Notes: generated by a model not told the origin, from the sequence alone. A stretch of 53,988 nt of DNA from Firmicutes bacterium CAG:882 (GCA_000435595.1 FR895438.1:60344-114331); one strand, 5' to 3'; shown: positions 8,662 through 18,935, counted from the first letter of the stretch. Numbers and translations: made by a program.

Positions 8662-8766
8662 GCCGGGTTCAAGCCCGGTACCTGATGAGATGCTAAGCAA
8701 CGGTTTTATATGAGCAGGCAGTGAAGAGGATTGCGAATATCATTGACATAAACTCACTGCATGGTA

Positions 8767-10839
8767 TTATTTGTGCAGCTTACCTTCTACGTACTCTCTT
8801 ATGTAGTAATTATCCTCCGGCATCTGGCAGCCGACGAGATATACTCCGTCATCGTCAGTGCATCTGATAATCTTTCCTTCGACGATATTATGTGCCGAAA
8901 GTGCAAAATTCTCAATTTCAACCGAGATATCTGCTCCCTTGTTGTCTGCAAAGAAGTTGTCGTGGCAGACAAGGGCAAAGCCATTGGCACTGATGTTATA
9001 GAGGTTGCCGTTGTAGACTGCTCCGGTCTTTTTGACGGTAATTCTACAAGGATTGGACATATCAAGTCTTGGGTATTTACGGCGGTTGGTAATCTTAGGT
9101 CTTGTGCTGATTCGTATTGAAGCTGTCTTTCCGTCGGCTGAAACGAATTCTGCTTTATCCCAGCAGTAGAGCACATTGCCTACAGTGACATTTATATTGC
9201 ATGCCTGAGGCTTCTTTGCCACGGGAATGTTCTTGAAGTGAGCGGTGATGCCGTTGTCGGACTGACTGTCAAGCTCTCCATGATACTCAGTGTTATCAAC
9301 CTTGATGATAACCTTCATTCCGGCAGATACATCTTCAATTCCCATGAAACCTCCGATTCCAAGCTCACACATAAGTGCTTCGATGACATCCTCGATTTCA
9401 TCGATGTTGGCTGCACTTTCATCGTATTTGCTGAGCATTCTCTTGCTGGTCTCGTCGGAGTCAGAGATGCAGTTGTTCATGTTTTTAACTATGTCGGATA
9501 CCTGCTCCATGTTATCGACAAGCTGATGGTTGGAGTTCTCGACATCCTTCATGGCATTATCGATAACCTGAATGTGGTCTCCGAGCTGCTTTGTATCTGA
9601 TGTAATTTTCTCTACATTTTTTCCTGTGATAGTAACCTTATCAAGAGTCAGGGCAATAAGCTTGAGCGTCTCCTCGATGGATGCGGTCATCTTAGCGGAT
9701 GTCTCGTCGAGGCGGATGAGAGCGTCCTCGATTCGTCCTGAGGATGATTTTGTCTCGGTGCTGAGCGTACGAATCTGGTCAGCTACGACAGAGAAACCAC
9801 GACCTGCATCGCCTGCACGGGCTGCCTCGATGGATGCGTTAAGTGCAAGAAGATTGGTCTGACCCGAAATGTTCTGGATGGTTCCGGTCTCCTGCTTAAC
9901 CATCTCGAACTCGGATTTGAAATCGTGAAGAACTCTGTCGACCTCTGATGAGAGCTCCGACATTGTATGTGCAGTCTTTACAAGCTCCTCAAGGTCTGCA
10001 CCGCTCACGGTAGCATGTTCAATCGATTCGCCGGTGAGGGATACCATCTGCTCTATCAGACCGCCGACATTCTGAACCTGTGAATTGATATCAGTGGTCA
10101 TATCAAGAGATGATGCGGTACTGTTCATAAGCCGGCTGCTGTTGTCGGTGAGCTCGTTCATACCAAGAACAACGACCTCGGCTCCGTGCTTATTCTCTGA
10201 AGCTAATTCGCTTACGACGGTGATGCCGTCCATGATGGTATTGCTTGCGGTCTTGACCTTCTCAACCGTTGTGACGACTCTGTCTAAATCAGCCTTGATG
10301 CTGTCTGTCATGGCACCATCAGATTCATTAAGATGCTTGATTGACATTACATAACATATATAGCACAGGATGATACAGGAGAGCTGCAGCTGGTAATCCT
10401 TCATGTTGGCTGCCGAGTTAAAGCCGGACATATAACGAAAAACAGCAGCAGCAACAATTATTATTGTGTTGGCAATTCCACATTTTATCATAAAGTTCTT
10501 GTTCTTATATATAACAAGGAGGCTTGTGACAGGCAGAATATACGTGAAGGCGATGGATGATTCGGTGGTGCATAATACAAAGGTATAAAAAATACCATAT
10601 CCGATTACCAAATCATATCTGTACTTGTCAGTAGCCTTGCCCTTCACGCGGAGAAGAATTTCTCCTGAAAGAAAAGGAAGCCAGCAAAGTATAAGAAAAA
10701 TAATGTAGTCAGATGCAGGATATGCACCGCTTGCCGCGTCATTTCCGTAATTGGCGGACAGAAGAAGTGCAAATATCAGCCATATACGCCGCGCTTTGCG
10801 GTTGGCTTTCTCTTTAAAGGCATTCTCGTCGTAATTCAT
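8767..10839 (-). CDS. methyl-accepting chemotaxis protein fused to YcgR-N/PilZ domains
   Basis: A 690-residue chimeric receptor. Residues 17-170 hold about five or six membrane helices with little extracellular sequence. Residues 190-490 form the MCP coiled coil with its conserved CheA/CheW-contact tip ISGQTNLLALNASIEAARAG (324-343) followed by DAGRGFSVVADQIRTLS. Residues 505-690 look like a YcgR-type flagellar brake: an N-terminal YcgR-like barrel (GMKVIIKVDNTEYHGEL), then PilZ with RRKYPR (586-591, the RxxxR c-di-GMP motif) and NISANG (615-620, the D/NxSxxG motif). It would let c-di-GMP act directly on chemotaxis signalling. AAGGAGGAC precedes the ATG. It appears to be a single-gene unit with its own promoter. 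Confidence 0.85.
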   Translation of the reverse strand: MNYDENAFKEKANRKARRIWLIFALLLSANYGNDAASGAYPASDYIIFLILCWLPFLSGEILLRVKGKATDKYRYDLVIGYGIFYTFVLCTTESSIAFTYILPVTSLLVIYKNKNFMIKCGIANTIIIVAAAVFRYMSGFNSAANMKDYQLQLSCIILCYICYVMSIKHLNESDGAMTDSIKADLDRVVTTVEKVKTASNTIMDGITVVSELASENKHGAEVVVLGMNELTDNSSRLMNSTASSLDMTTDINSQVQNVGGLIEQMVSLTGESIEHATVSGADLEELVKTAHTMSELSSEVDRVLHDFKSEFEMVKQETGTIQNISGQTNLLALNASIEAARAGDAGRGFSVVADQIRTLSTETKSSSGRIEDALIRLDETSAKMTASIEETLKLIALTLDKVTITGKNVEKITSDTKQLGDHIQVIDNAMKDVENSNHQLVDNMEQVSDIVKNMNNCISDSDETSKRMLSKYDESAANIDEIEDVIEALMCELGIGGFMGIEDVSAGMKVIIKVDNTEYHGELDSQSDNGITAHFKNIPVAKKPQACNINVTVGNVLYCWDKAEFVSADGKTASIRISTRPKITNRRKYPRLDMSNPCRITVKKTGAVYNGNLYNISANGFALVCHDNFFADNKGADISVEIENFALSAHNIVEGKIIRCTDDDGVYLVGCQMPEDNYYIREYVEGKLHK

Positions 10840-10880
10840 AAAGTCCTCCTTATGGTAATCAAAACAAAAATATCAAATAT

Positions 10881-10909
10881 ATTTTATTACTTTCTTCGTG
10901 ACGTTTCAA
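10881..10909 (-). promoter_or_regulatory. putative promoter of the MCP-PilZ gene
   Basis: Read on the minus strand: TTGAAA (10909-10904), 17-bp spacer, TAAAAT (10886-10881), about 40 bases before the start codon. The rest of the gap to 11077 is AT-rich, and I see nothing else in it. Confidence 0.45.
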
Positions 10910-11077
10910 GTTGGATTTACTTTATTTTATAAAAAGGTTGCATTTTAAAAATAAATGTGATAGCATACAAATATACAACAAGTAGTATTGAAAACTACAT
11001 CATGAAGCAAAAGAAAATGTAAAACACGGAATAAATAACCATGAAACGGGTATACTTATACTAAAACAAAATTCAGA

Positions 11078-11188
11078 TATTTTACTGCGTTATGTACCGT
11101 TGCGTGATTCTTGTAGCGAAAGCGTGCCTGCGGTGAATTGTTAAATTTGTACAACGTCCGCCTTCAAATATATAGTTTCGCAATTACC
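11078..11188 (-). repeat. half copy (B) of the 205-bp MITE
   Basis: About 111 bases matching the right half of the element at 27001-27205, from TTTTACTGCGTTATGTACCG to the terminal GCAATTACC. The left half and its inverted terminus are missing, and no TA follows the right end. It lies 34 bases ahead of the hemolysin III gene start. Confidence 0.7.
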
Positions 11189-11221
11189 TGAACGGTTTCA
11201 GATTTGGAAAGGAGTATGAAC

Positions 11222-11908
11222 ATGAGAACATTAATCGAGAATATTGAGGAGAAGGGTCTTAAGGACAAGTGGAGCGCAATCACGCATTTTATCGGAATGC
11301 TTATGACGATGCTTGCAGCGGTTCCGCTTCTTATAAAGGCGGCGAAGGCGCCTGACAGAATACATTTTATTTCACTCGGAATATTTGTGGTAAGCATGAC
11401 TTTACTCTACGGAGCAAGTGCAACCTACCATTCGGTGAAGGCATCCGACAAGGTTCAGACCATATTGCGAAAGCTCGACCACACCATGATTTTCGTGCTG
11501 ATAGCAGGTTCATACACGCCTATATGCCTCGTTGTGTTAAATGGGACAATCGGATATGTGATGCTTGCGTTGGTGTGGGGAATTGCGATTGCCGGAATTG
11601 TGATAAAGCTGTGCTGGATTACATGCCCTAAGTGGTTTTCATCCGCGTTGTATATTGCGATGGGATGGGTGTGCCTGATAGCATTCTCAAAGATATATAC
11701 GGCACTTTCGGGAGCGGCTTTTTACTGGCTGCTTGCCGGAGGACTCATTTACACGGTCGGGGGTGTGATTTACGCACTAAAGGTTCCCGCCTTTGACGCA
11801 AAGCACAAGGAGTTCGGTTCGCATGAGATTTTTCACCTCTTTGTGATGGGCGGAAGCATATGCCATTTCATACTTATGTTTCAGTATATTACGGTATTTC
11901 CGATGTGA
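11222..11908 (+). CDS. hemolysin III / PAQR family membrane protein
   Basis: A 228-residue seven-helix membrane protein of the YqfA/HlyIII (PAQR) superfamily. The conserved residues of the predicted metal-dependent hydrolase core are seen: SATYHS near residue 70, KLDHTMIFVLIAGSYTP in the middle, and HEIFHLFVMGGSICH near the C-terminus. The physiological substrate in bacteria is unclear; haemolysis is a historical name. The ATG at 11222 is preferred because AAAGGAG is 7 bases upstream. Its last 20 bases overlap the end of the convergent AraC gene. Confidence 0.85.
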   Translation: MRTLIENIEEKGLKDKWSAITHFIGMLMTMLAAVPLLIKAAKAPDRIHFISLGIFVVSMTLLYGASATYHSVKASDKVQTILRKLDHTMIFVLIAGSYTPICLVVLNGTIGYVMLALVWGIAIAGIVIKLCWITCPKWFSSALYIAMGWVCLIAFSKIYTALSGAAFYWLLAGGLIYTVGGVIYALKVPAFDAKHKEFGSHEIFHLFVMGGSICHFILMFQYITVFPM

Positions 11909-12707
11909 TGGTGCGGCTTCGCCTGAAAGCACCCGGAGTCAGACGGACATAGCTTTTGAACACGCGGTTAAAGTATGCGGTTGAATCGAAGCCGCACTCT
12001 TCCGCAATCTCGTTCATGGATTTGTCCGTGTCCGACAGAAGGACGCAGGCATGTTGGATTTTGAGACTGTTTATATAGTGGATAACGGTTTCGCCCGTGT
12101 GTGCCTTGAAGAAGCTGCACAGATAACCTTTTGAAATGAATAATTCACGGCTGAGCTCGTCAAGTCCCTTTATGTCAACGTAGTGACTACTGATATAGGA
12201 GGTAATCTTGGCGAGCTCTTTGTTGTTTCCGACCAGGGGCTTGCCGATTTTGTGAGTGGCAGTCTGAGAACTTAGCAGTCCGAGAATGGTTGAAAAGTAG
12301 GCAAAGCCAAGCTCAGGGCGCTGTCTGCATGCTGCCTGCAGATGGACTATCTCATCCGATACACTGCCGGGGAGAGAAATTATGTTGGTGTTAAGGCATG
12401 GCAAAAGGGCGGATTTTGCCTCGGGCGTGTAGTATCTGTTAAGGTAATTGTTGGAAAAATTAAAACAAATCCCGCTGTAGCTGGCATCTCCGCAGCTTCT
12501 ATGCAGCGCTCCCGGTCTTATGGTGGCGACATCGCCGCCGTTGGTTTCAAAGACATTTCCGTCAATAATTATATAGCGCCTGCCCTCTAAAAGCAGATAT
12601 ATCTCGTATACATCATGATAGTGATAGTACGGAAGGTCTGCGCTGTTGCACTTTATGTCATCCTTTATTATGAGATTGTTTCCAAGAAGTGAGTGAATGG
12701 CATCCAT
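11889..12707 (-). CDS. AraC family transcriptional regulator
   Basis: A 272-residue regulator with an N-terminal cupin-like sugar-sensing half (YHYHDVYEIYLLLEGRR) and a C-terminal double HTH (LSRELFISKGYLCSFFKAHTG, then MNEIAEECGFDSTAYFNRVF). It is divergent from the GH2-GH115-MATE genes and is the likely activator of that cluster. The ATG at 12707 follows AAGGAG by 6 bases; an upstream in-frame GTG at 12746 lies before that ribosome site and is rejected. The 3' end overlaps the hemolysin III gene by 20 bases in convergent orientation. Confidence 0.88.
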   Translation of the reverse strand: MDAIHSLLGNNLIIKDDIKCNSADLPYYHYHDVYEIYLLLEGRRYIIIDGNVFETNGGDVATIRPGALHRSCGDASYSGICFNFSNNYLNRYYTPEAKSALLPCLNTNIISLPGSVSDEIVHLQAACRQRPELGFAYFSTILGLLSSQTATHKIGKPLVGNNKELAKITSYISSHYVDIKGLDELSRELFISKGYLCSFFKAHTGETVIHYINSLKIQHACVLLSDTDKSMNEIAEECGFDSTAYFNRVFKSYVRLTPGAFRRSRTITSEIP

Positions 12708-12767
12708 GATATACTCCTTAAATTGAAGATATGATGTAGGAATCACAATATTAAGATATTAATATAG

Positions 12768-12829
12768 TACAATAAAACATAAAAAAGAGCAATATATTAC
12801 AATAAAAACACTATTCTCAGAAGTATAAT
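12768..12829 (+). promoter_or_regulatory. AraC-type direct repeats and -10 box of the GH2-GH115 cluster
   Basis: Two near-identical direct repeats, TACAATAAAACA (12768-12779) and TACAATAAAAACA (12798-12810), are 30 bp apart, three helical turns. They precede TATAAT (12824-12829), which has no good -35. This is the usual shape of an AraC-activated promoter. Confidence 0.45.
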
Positions 12830-12863
12830 GGATTTATAAATAACAATTTATGGAGGGTTTGAT

Positions 12864-15332
12864 ATGCTTAGAGACAGAATTTCAATGAATGACGGCTGGC
12901 GTTTTTACGAGGGTGAGATTGATGGGGTACGCAACCGCTGGGGCTGGGGCAAATCGGGTTCGTGGAATCAGGGACCTGAGTCGGCTGATTTCGATGACAG
13001 CACATGGAGAAGGGTTGAGCTTCCGCATGATTTTGTGATAGAAAGTACGCCTTATGAATATTCGGTGCAGGAGTTCGGGAGCGACAATGCTATTCCCGAG
13101 ATGGATACAGTGAGGAACATTCATACGACGGCAGGCTCGTTTAAGAAGGATGTCGGATGGTACAGAAAACACTTTTTTGTTGATGCAAGCGATTTGGGAA
13201 GGAGAATATACATAGCGTTTGACGGTGTATATAGGGACAGCATTGTGTATGTCAACAATTTCTTTGTAGGCAGACATCAGAGCGGATACACTCCTTTTGA
13301 GTATGATATATCCGATTTCCTGAATTACGGCGGAGATAATGTGATAGTCGTATATGTCGATGCGGGAAAAGCCGAGGGCTGGTTCTACGAGGGCGGAGGA
13401 ATATACCGCAACGTGTGGCTTTACAAGACCGCGCAGGTGCATGTGAGAGACGTGTTCGTGAAGGCGGTTCCGAAACCGGAGGAGAATCTGCAGGAGAGTG
13501 AGGAAGTGTCGGCAGAGCTTGATATAGCTGTCGAAATTTCCTCATGTGAGTATGTCATGGGAGAAGGAGAGAAGATAAACTTTGTAAAAAATGATTCGTC
13601 AGCAGTAGGAGTGACAGCAGATTACAGCCTGGAAATAATGATTAACTCACAGGAAGGCACATCTGTTAAACATACAGTTTATGATTTAAAAAATATTAAC
13701 TATGGTGTAACTAAATATAATTTAAGGAGTAATATAAGCCGTGCAAAGCTTTGGGATACAGAAAATCCGTTTATGTATACGGCAGAAATCAGGCTTTACA
13801 AGGACGGAGAGGTTATTGACAGATGCAGTCAGGAGTTTGGCGTGAGGAGTATTTATTTTGATGCCGATGAGGGTTTCATGTTAAACGGAAGAAAAGTAAA
13901 GCTGAACGGTGTGTGCTGCCATCAGAATCATGGAGGAGTCGGTTCTGCCATGACGGGAGAAATATATCATTACAGACTGCTTAAATTGAAGGAGATGGGG
14001 GTAAATTCGTACAGGACATCACATTACTGTCCGGCACCTGAGCTTCTGTCCTGGTGTGACAGGCTGGGGCTTCTTGTCATGGATGAGACGAGACTGCTCT
14101 CGAGTGCTGAGGAGGATTTAAACCAGCTTGAGGCTGTTGTCAGAATGGGAAGAAATCATCCGAGCGTTATTATGTATTCCATAGGAAATGAGGAGGCTCA
14201 GTCGGAGCTCATAGCGCAGGGCGGATATATAGCAAAAACCATGATAAATCATGTCAGGGCTGTGGACGATTCAAGACCTGTGACGATGGGGCTTCTTTTG
14301 TATGATTTACAGAAGCGAAGAAAGCTCGACACTGTGGAGGAGATTGCACATATAGGAACTGTGCTCGACGTGTGCGGCTTTAACTACCATCATTTGAGGT
14401 GGCAGGAGTATAAGGATAAGCATCCGGCTCAGCCGTTAATCTGCACGGAGGCATCGACAATAAAGGGAAGCAGGGGATGTTATGAGAGGGACGATGAGAA
14501 TTGTCTCCTTGAGCTTTCCATGATGGAGACGGTGGAAGAGCAGAGCGAATATGTGGATAAGGATTATATGTCGGGGGCATTTTTGTGGACAGGGTTTGAT
14601 TATTACGGGGAGCCGACACCATTTGCGTGGCCTGCGGTCAGCTCGCAGTTCGGGCTTATGGATTTGTCGGGAAATGCGAAGGACGGTTACTATTACTTCC
14701 GTGCCTTATATAGGAAAGAACCTCTTATTCACATAGCCTGCTCATGGAACGGAACGGAGGGGGAGAAAAAGGATGTGGTTGTGTTTACCAACTGTTCGCA
14801 GGCAGAGCTTTTTGTGAACGGGAGAAGTCTCGGAAAAAGAACGAGAAGCCGCTACGGGTATCTTTGCTGGAAGGCTGTAAGCTATGAGACGGGAAAGCTT
14901 ATAGCTGTCGGGGATGGCGGTACGGCGAGGGATGAGCGCGTGACCTGTGGGGCGGCAGAGAAAATTAAGCTTTGGCTTGAACACGGTGAAAATGATATAA
15001 TAATCGTAAATGCTGCCATTGTAGATGAGCGCGGTAATACCGTGCAGAATGCAGATTGTGAATTGAATTTTCTTGCGGTTTTGGATGAAGCTAAGGAAAA
15101 TTCCGAGCAAAAGTATGTCAGGGTAAGCTGTGATTCGGACACGGGTATGAGTGCGGAGCTTAAAGTATCAGATTTTGAAATGTCATTGAATGCAGGGGTT
15201 GATTGGAAGCTTTTTTCGGAGGTGAGGCTTCTGGGAACATCAAGTGGCTGGGCGGCAGACCATGTATTACCTCAAAGTAACAGGAGGAAAAGCTTTCGAG
15301 GGCTTGCGCAGGCAATTTTTAAGCTATGCTGA
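12864..15332 (+). CDS. glycoside hydrolase family 2, beta-galactosidase-like
   Basis: An 822-residue cytoplasmic retaining glycosidase without signal peptide. An N-terminal sugar-binding jelly roll (NDGWRFYEGE... VELPHDF), an Ig-like domain and a TIM barrel are followed by Ig-like C-terminal domains. The acid/base is E443 in YSIGNEE, and the nucleophile is E529 in ICTEAS. GH2 covers beta-galactosidases, beta-glucuronidases, mannosidases and exo-acting arabinosidases. The short W-rich N-terminus resembles clostridial beta-galactosidases of about 800 residues, but the specificity is not readable. It is followed after 83 bases by a GH115 gene, so the likely substrate is a galactose- or other-substituted glucuronoxylan oligosaccharide. 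GGAGGG precedes the ATG. Confidence 0.85.
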   Translation: MLRDRISMNDGWRFYEGEIDGVRNRWGWGKSGSWNQGPESADFDDSTWRRVELPHDFVIESTPYEYSVQEFGSDNAIPEMDTVRNIHTTAGSFKKDVGWYRKHFFVDASDLGRRIYIAFDGVYRDSIVYVNNFFVGRHQSGYTPFEYDISDFLNYGGDNVIVVYVDAGKAEGWFYEGGGIYRNVWLYKTAQVHVRDVFVKAVPKPEENLQESEEVSAELDIAVEISSCEYVMGEGEKINFVKNDSSAVGVTADYSLEIMINSQEGTSVKHTVYDLKNINYGVTKYNLRSNISRAKLWDTENPFMYTAEIRLYKDGEVIDRCSQEFGVRSIYFDADEGFMLNGRKVKLNGVCCHQNHGGVGSAMTGEIYHYRLLKLKEMGVNSYRTSHYCPAPELLSWCDRLGLLVMDETRLLSSAEEDLNQLEAVVRMGRNHPSVIMYSIGNEEAQSELIAQGGYIAKTMINHVRAVDDSRPVTMGLLLYDLQKRRKLDTVEEIAHIGTVLDVCGFNYHHLRWQEYKDKHPAQPLICTEASTIKGSRGCYERDDENCLLELSMMETVEEQSEYVDKDYMSGAFLWTGFDYYGEPTPFAWPAVSSQFGLMDLSGNAKDGYYYFRALYRKEPLIHIACSWNGTEGEKKDVVVFTNCSQAELFVNGRSLGKRTRSRYGYLCWKAVSYETGKLIAVGDGGTARDERVTCGAAEKIKLWLEHGENDIIIVNAAIVDERGNTVQNADCELNFLAVLDEAKENSEQKYVRVSCDSDTGMSAELKVSDFEMSLNAGVDWKLFSEVRLLGTSSGWAADHVLPQSNRRKSFRGLAQAIFKLC

Positions 15333-15415
15333 GCGGATTTGTGGTACAATAGCCTTGTGATATGAAATTGAGAGAGCGTGTAAGACAAACATATTAATTC
15401 GGAGGAAATAATATC

Positions 15416-18400
15416 ATGGATTGGGAGTTACAATCAGGTGGAGCGGTAAAGATATTATGCAGTGAGCAGAATGAGGCGGCAAAAATTGCCGCGCACAATC
15501 TTGCAGACGATATTGGGAAGGTTTTTTCAGGTAAAATTGCCGTCACATTAAGCTTTAGCGGTGAGGCACACGGAAGGGCGGGAGAGACAGCAGAAGATGA
15601 TGCCTGCCGAAATGGGAGCGGGACTGTCATAGTCATCCGTCAGGCGGAGCTTGGACACCGGGAGGCGTATTCGCACAGCGTGAAGGACGGCGTGCTCTAT
15701 ATCGAAGGACAGGACCGCCGTGGTATTATTTACGGAATATACGAGCTCAGCAGATGGCTCGGTGTGTCACCGTGGTATTATTTTGCCGACGTTCCGGTTA
15801 AGCACAGGGACAAGGCGGTGCTGCCCGGCGGATATTTTTATACCGATTATCCGTCGGTCGAGTACCGTGGCATATTTATCAACGATGAGGAGGAGCTCGA
15901 TAAGTGGGTGAGACTTCACCTCGGCGAGGAGACTATCGGAGTTAAGGCGTATGAGAAGATTTTCGAGCTTCTCCTGCGCCTTGGTGCCAACTATATATGG
16001 CCTGCGATGCATGTCAATTCGTTCAATGTGAAACGTGAGAACGGAGAACTTGCGGACAGGATGGGTATTGTCGTCGGAACATCACATTGTGACATGCTTA
16101 TGAGAAGCAACAACAGGGAGTGGTATCCGTGGCTTGAAAAGAAAGGGTATGAGGATGTCGAGTACGACTATTCTATTCCCGGAAAAAACAGGGATGCGCT
16201 CAACGAATACTGGCGTGAGAGTGTGGAGCAGAACAAGGACTTCGAGGTAGGGTATACGCTCGGAATGAGAGGAATACATGATTCGGGATTCGAGACAAAG
16301 AGCCTTAAGGGGCTTCAGGGTGAGGAGCTTAGAAAAGCCAAGATTGAGCTTTTGCAGACCATAATAGATGCACAGGAGAAGATTCTTTCGGAGACGCTTG
16401 ATAAGGAACCGCTAAAGAGCTTTGTACCCTATAAGGAGGTGCTCGAGCTGTATGACAACGGGCTTCGTGTGCCGGAGGACTTGACACTTATATGGACAAA
16501 TGACAACTACGGATACATAAGGCGTTATCCCGGCGATAAAGAGAAGAACAGAAAAGGCGGCAACGGAATATATTACCACAACTCCTACTGGGCTGGTCCG
16601 GGGATGTCCTACCTTTTCATAAATTCCATCCCGCTTGCACACACGAGAAATGAACTCTATAAGGCGTGGTGCGAGGGAATAAGAAAGGTGTGGGTGCTCA
16701 ATGTCGGTGCAATCAAGCCTCTTGAGCAGGAGATTACGTTTTATCTCAGATTCGCGTGGGAGGTCGGAAAGGAAAATCCGCAGAGGAGAACGGACGATGT
16801 TGATGAGTACCTGAAGCTGTGGATAAATGAGACTTTTTCGGGAAACCATGGGGAAAAGATGGCATGTGTTCTGAATGATTTTTCACAGCTCACCAATGTT
16901 CGCAAGATTGAGCTTATGGACAGCGATGTATTTTCACAGACGGCTTACGGTGATGAAGCGACGGAGAGAATCAATAGGTATCATGAGCTTGTAAGGACTG
17001 CCGATGAAGTATATGCTTCACTGCCGGATGATGAAAAGGATGCTTTCTATGAGATGTGCCTTATGAAAATTCATGCGGCATACTATACTAATTGTATGTA
17101 TTACTATGCAGACAGGAGCGCACTGTGTACGAAACGGCAAAAGGCACAGGCGGCATATAAGTATGCGGCTCTTTGCAGAGAGTACGACGATAGAAGAAGG
17201 CAGCTTCTCTTTTATTATAACAATGTGATGGCTGACGGCAAGTGGTCCGGGATACTCACGCCTGAGGATTTTCCGCCTCCAAGGACGGCCATGTTTCCGG
17301 CGTGTGTCGTTCCGCTTGTACCACTTGATAAGATAGAGAGAAGGCTTGTTGTCACATTGTGGAATGATGATGAAGGGCTTTATTTTGTTAAGGCTGCGGT
17401 TAAATGGCTGGAATTATCGAATGCAGGTGATGGTGAGCTTATAGTTGACCTTGAGGCACCTGAGTGGATTGATATACTGCAGGATAACATTGCGGTTAAC
17501 AGGGTGAACATCAGGGTCGGAGCGGAGAAGCGGATTTTGGTTAAGCCTTCGCAAAAGATATATGACAGCGGCGAAAAGGGGATGTCTGATATACTAAACG
17601 GCAGCATAGTCATGCATTGTGAGGAGACGGGACAGAGTTTTGACATTCCGGTCAGCGTCAATGAGAAGCTTATTAAAATGAGCCGGATATGTGCTGTAGA
17701 CGATGGCGGTTCGGTTGTCATGGAGGCAGACCGTGCAGGCGATATGCTTGATGGTACGGGCTGGCATAAGGTCAGACGCCTTGGGCGTGACCATGGCTCT
17801 CTTCTTGAAGCGGACGCTTCGGCAATCGGAAAGAATGTATATAAAACCGGAGCCGGCTTTAAGTTCTTTATTAAGAAAGCAGTTGATAAGGCGGTGCTTG
17901 AGCTGCACAGATTTCCTTCACTTAACTCAACGGGCAGAATAAGAGCGGAGCTTTCAATTGACGGGGGAGAGAGAATTCTTGTTGAGAGCCGGTCAAATGA
18001 TGAGTGGAGAGGAACATGGAAGCTCAATATTCTCAACAATGTTGATAAGCTTACCGTTGAACTTCCTCGGCTCACGGAGGGGGAGCACATTCTTCACGTC
18101 TATGCTGTGGACAGGTATTTTGCATTCAGCCGTATTGTGATTTATACGGAAGATATAAAGGAGAGCATGTTCGGTGGAAGCGCATGCGGGATGAAGGCAG
18201 AATCAGATGAGAAGCTGCCGTGTGAAGGGCAGGGTATCAACGTTGCGTCCGACAAAGTCCGGGATGCACTTTATGCCGGAGTGAAGTTGAAACCGCGCGC
18301 AATGCTTGTCGCCGGTGTAACTCCGGGTTCAAATACGCTTCCTGATACCAACAGCGTGATTGAGTGGAATTATTCGATGGAATATCCGTCATATACAATC

Positions 18401-18934
18401 ACTGCACAGAAGCTTATTTCCATGGCAGATACGCCTTTTTACGAAAGGAACGGAACAATTAGGATTGACATGGGGGCTGTTCTTGCAGATAATAGAAATG
18501 CGTATGCAGATGGCGTATGGGATTACTGTCTGAGTGAATCGTATAACAGGACAGGAATTGCCATGTATATAAGAAGGCCGGGAGAGACATACGAGGCTGA
18601 TAAGCCGTCGCTTCATTACAGGATTGCATGTGATGGCGGAATCTATACCTTATGGCTTTTGATGAAGAATGAAAGCTACGACGGAGCTGAGCTTCTTGCG
18701 GATATAGACGGGGCTATGCTTCCGAGGGAACAGCTTGCCGGAGGTGAGCGGATAGGAAATTACTGTGGCGAGCGTGTATACCGCTGGATCAGGCTGTGGA
18801 GGCAGGAGATTCCTGAGGGGGAGCATGAGATTGGAATATATACGTCTTCATCAGATAACAGGTTTGACAGAATATACATGACAAAGGGGGAGGAGATGCC
18901 TCCTTGTGATGATAAATGGAAAAAAGAGGAATGA
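15416..18934 (+). CDS. glycoside hydrolase family 115, xylan alpha-1,2-glucuronidase
   Basis: A 1172-residue protein, of typical or slightly larger size for GH115, which removes (4-O-methyl)glucuronic acid side chains from xylan, both internal and terminal. Family blocks seen: DRRGIIYGIYELS near residue 100, SVEYRGIFINDEE, GANYIWPAMHVNSFN (about 190-204) and TLIWTNDNYGYIRRYPGD (about 357-375). The last third is beta-rich and ends in the GH115 C-terminal domain (about 960-1160). No signal peptide is present, so it acts inside the cell on imported oligosaccharides. GGAGGAAATAATATC precedes the ATG. Its stop (TGA 18932-18934) stands one base ahead of the next start, so it is translationally close-coupled to the MATE gene. 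Confidence 0.9.
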   Translation: MDWELQSGGAVKILCSEQNEAAKIAAHNLADDIGKVFSGKIAVTLSFSGEAHGRAGETAEDDACRNGSGTVIVIRQAELGHREAYSHSVKDGVLYIEGQDRRGIIYGIYELSRWLGVSPWYYFADVPVKHRDKAVLPGGYFYTDYPSVEYRGIFINDEEELDKWVRLHLGEETIGVKAYEKIFELLLRLGANYIWPAMHVNSFNVKRENGELADRMGIVVGTSHCDMLMRSNNREWYPWLEKKGYEDVEYDYSIPGKNRDALNEYWRESVEQNKDFEVGYTLGMRGIHDSGFETKSLKGLQGEELRKAKIELLQTIIDAQEKILSETLDKEPLKSFVPYKEVLELYDNGLRVPEDLTLIWTNDNYGYIRRYPGDKEKNRKGGNGIYYHNSYWAGPGMSYLFINSIPLAHTRNELYKAWCEGIRKVWVLNVGAIKPLEQEITFYLRFAWEVGKENPQRRTDDVDEYLKLWINETFSGNHGEKMACVLNDFSQLTNVRKIELMDSDVFSQTAYGDEATERINRYHELVRTADEVYASLPDDEKDAFYEMCLMKIHAAYYTNCMYYYADRSALCTKRQKAQAAYKYAALCREYDDRRRQLLFYYNNVMADGKWSGILTPEDFPPPRTAMFPACVVPLVPLDKIERRLVVTLWNDDEGLYFVKAAVKWLELSNAGDGELIVDLEAPEWIDILQDNIAVNRVNIRVGAEKRILVKPSQKIYDSGEKGMSDILNGSIVMHCEETGQSFDIPVSVNEKLIKMSRICAVDDGGSVVMEADRAGDMLDGTGWHKVRRLGRDHGSLLEADASAIGKNVYKTGAGFKFFIKKAVDKAVLELHRFPSLNSTGRIRAELSIDGGERILVESRSNDEWRGTWKLNILNNVDKLTVELPRLTEGEHILHVYAVDRYFAFSRIVIYTEDIKESMFGGSACGMKAESDEKLPCEGQGINVASDKVRDALYAGVKLKPRAMLVAGVTPGSNTLPDTNSVIEWNYSMEYPSYTITAQKLISMADTPFYERNGTIRIDMGAVLADNRNAYADGVWDYCLSESYNRTGIAMYIRRPGETYEADKPSLHYRIACDGGIYTLWLLMKNESYDGAELLADIDGAMLPREQLAGGERIGNYCGERVYRWIRLWRQEIPEGEHEIGIYTSSSDNRFDRIYMTKGEEMPPCDDKWKKEE

Positions 18935-18935
18935 A

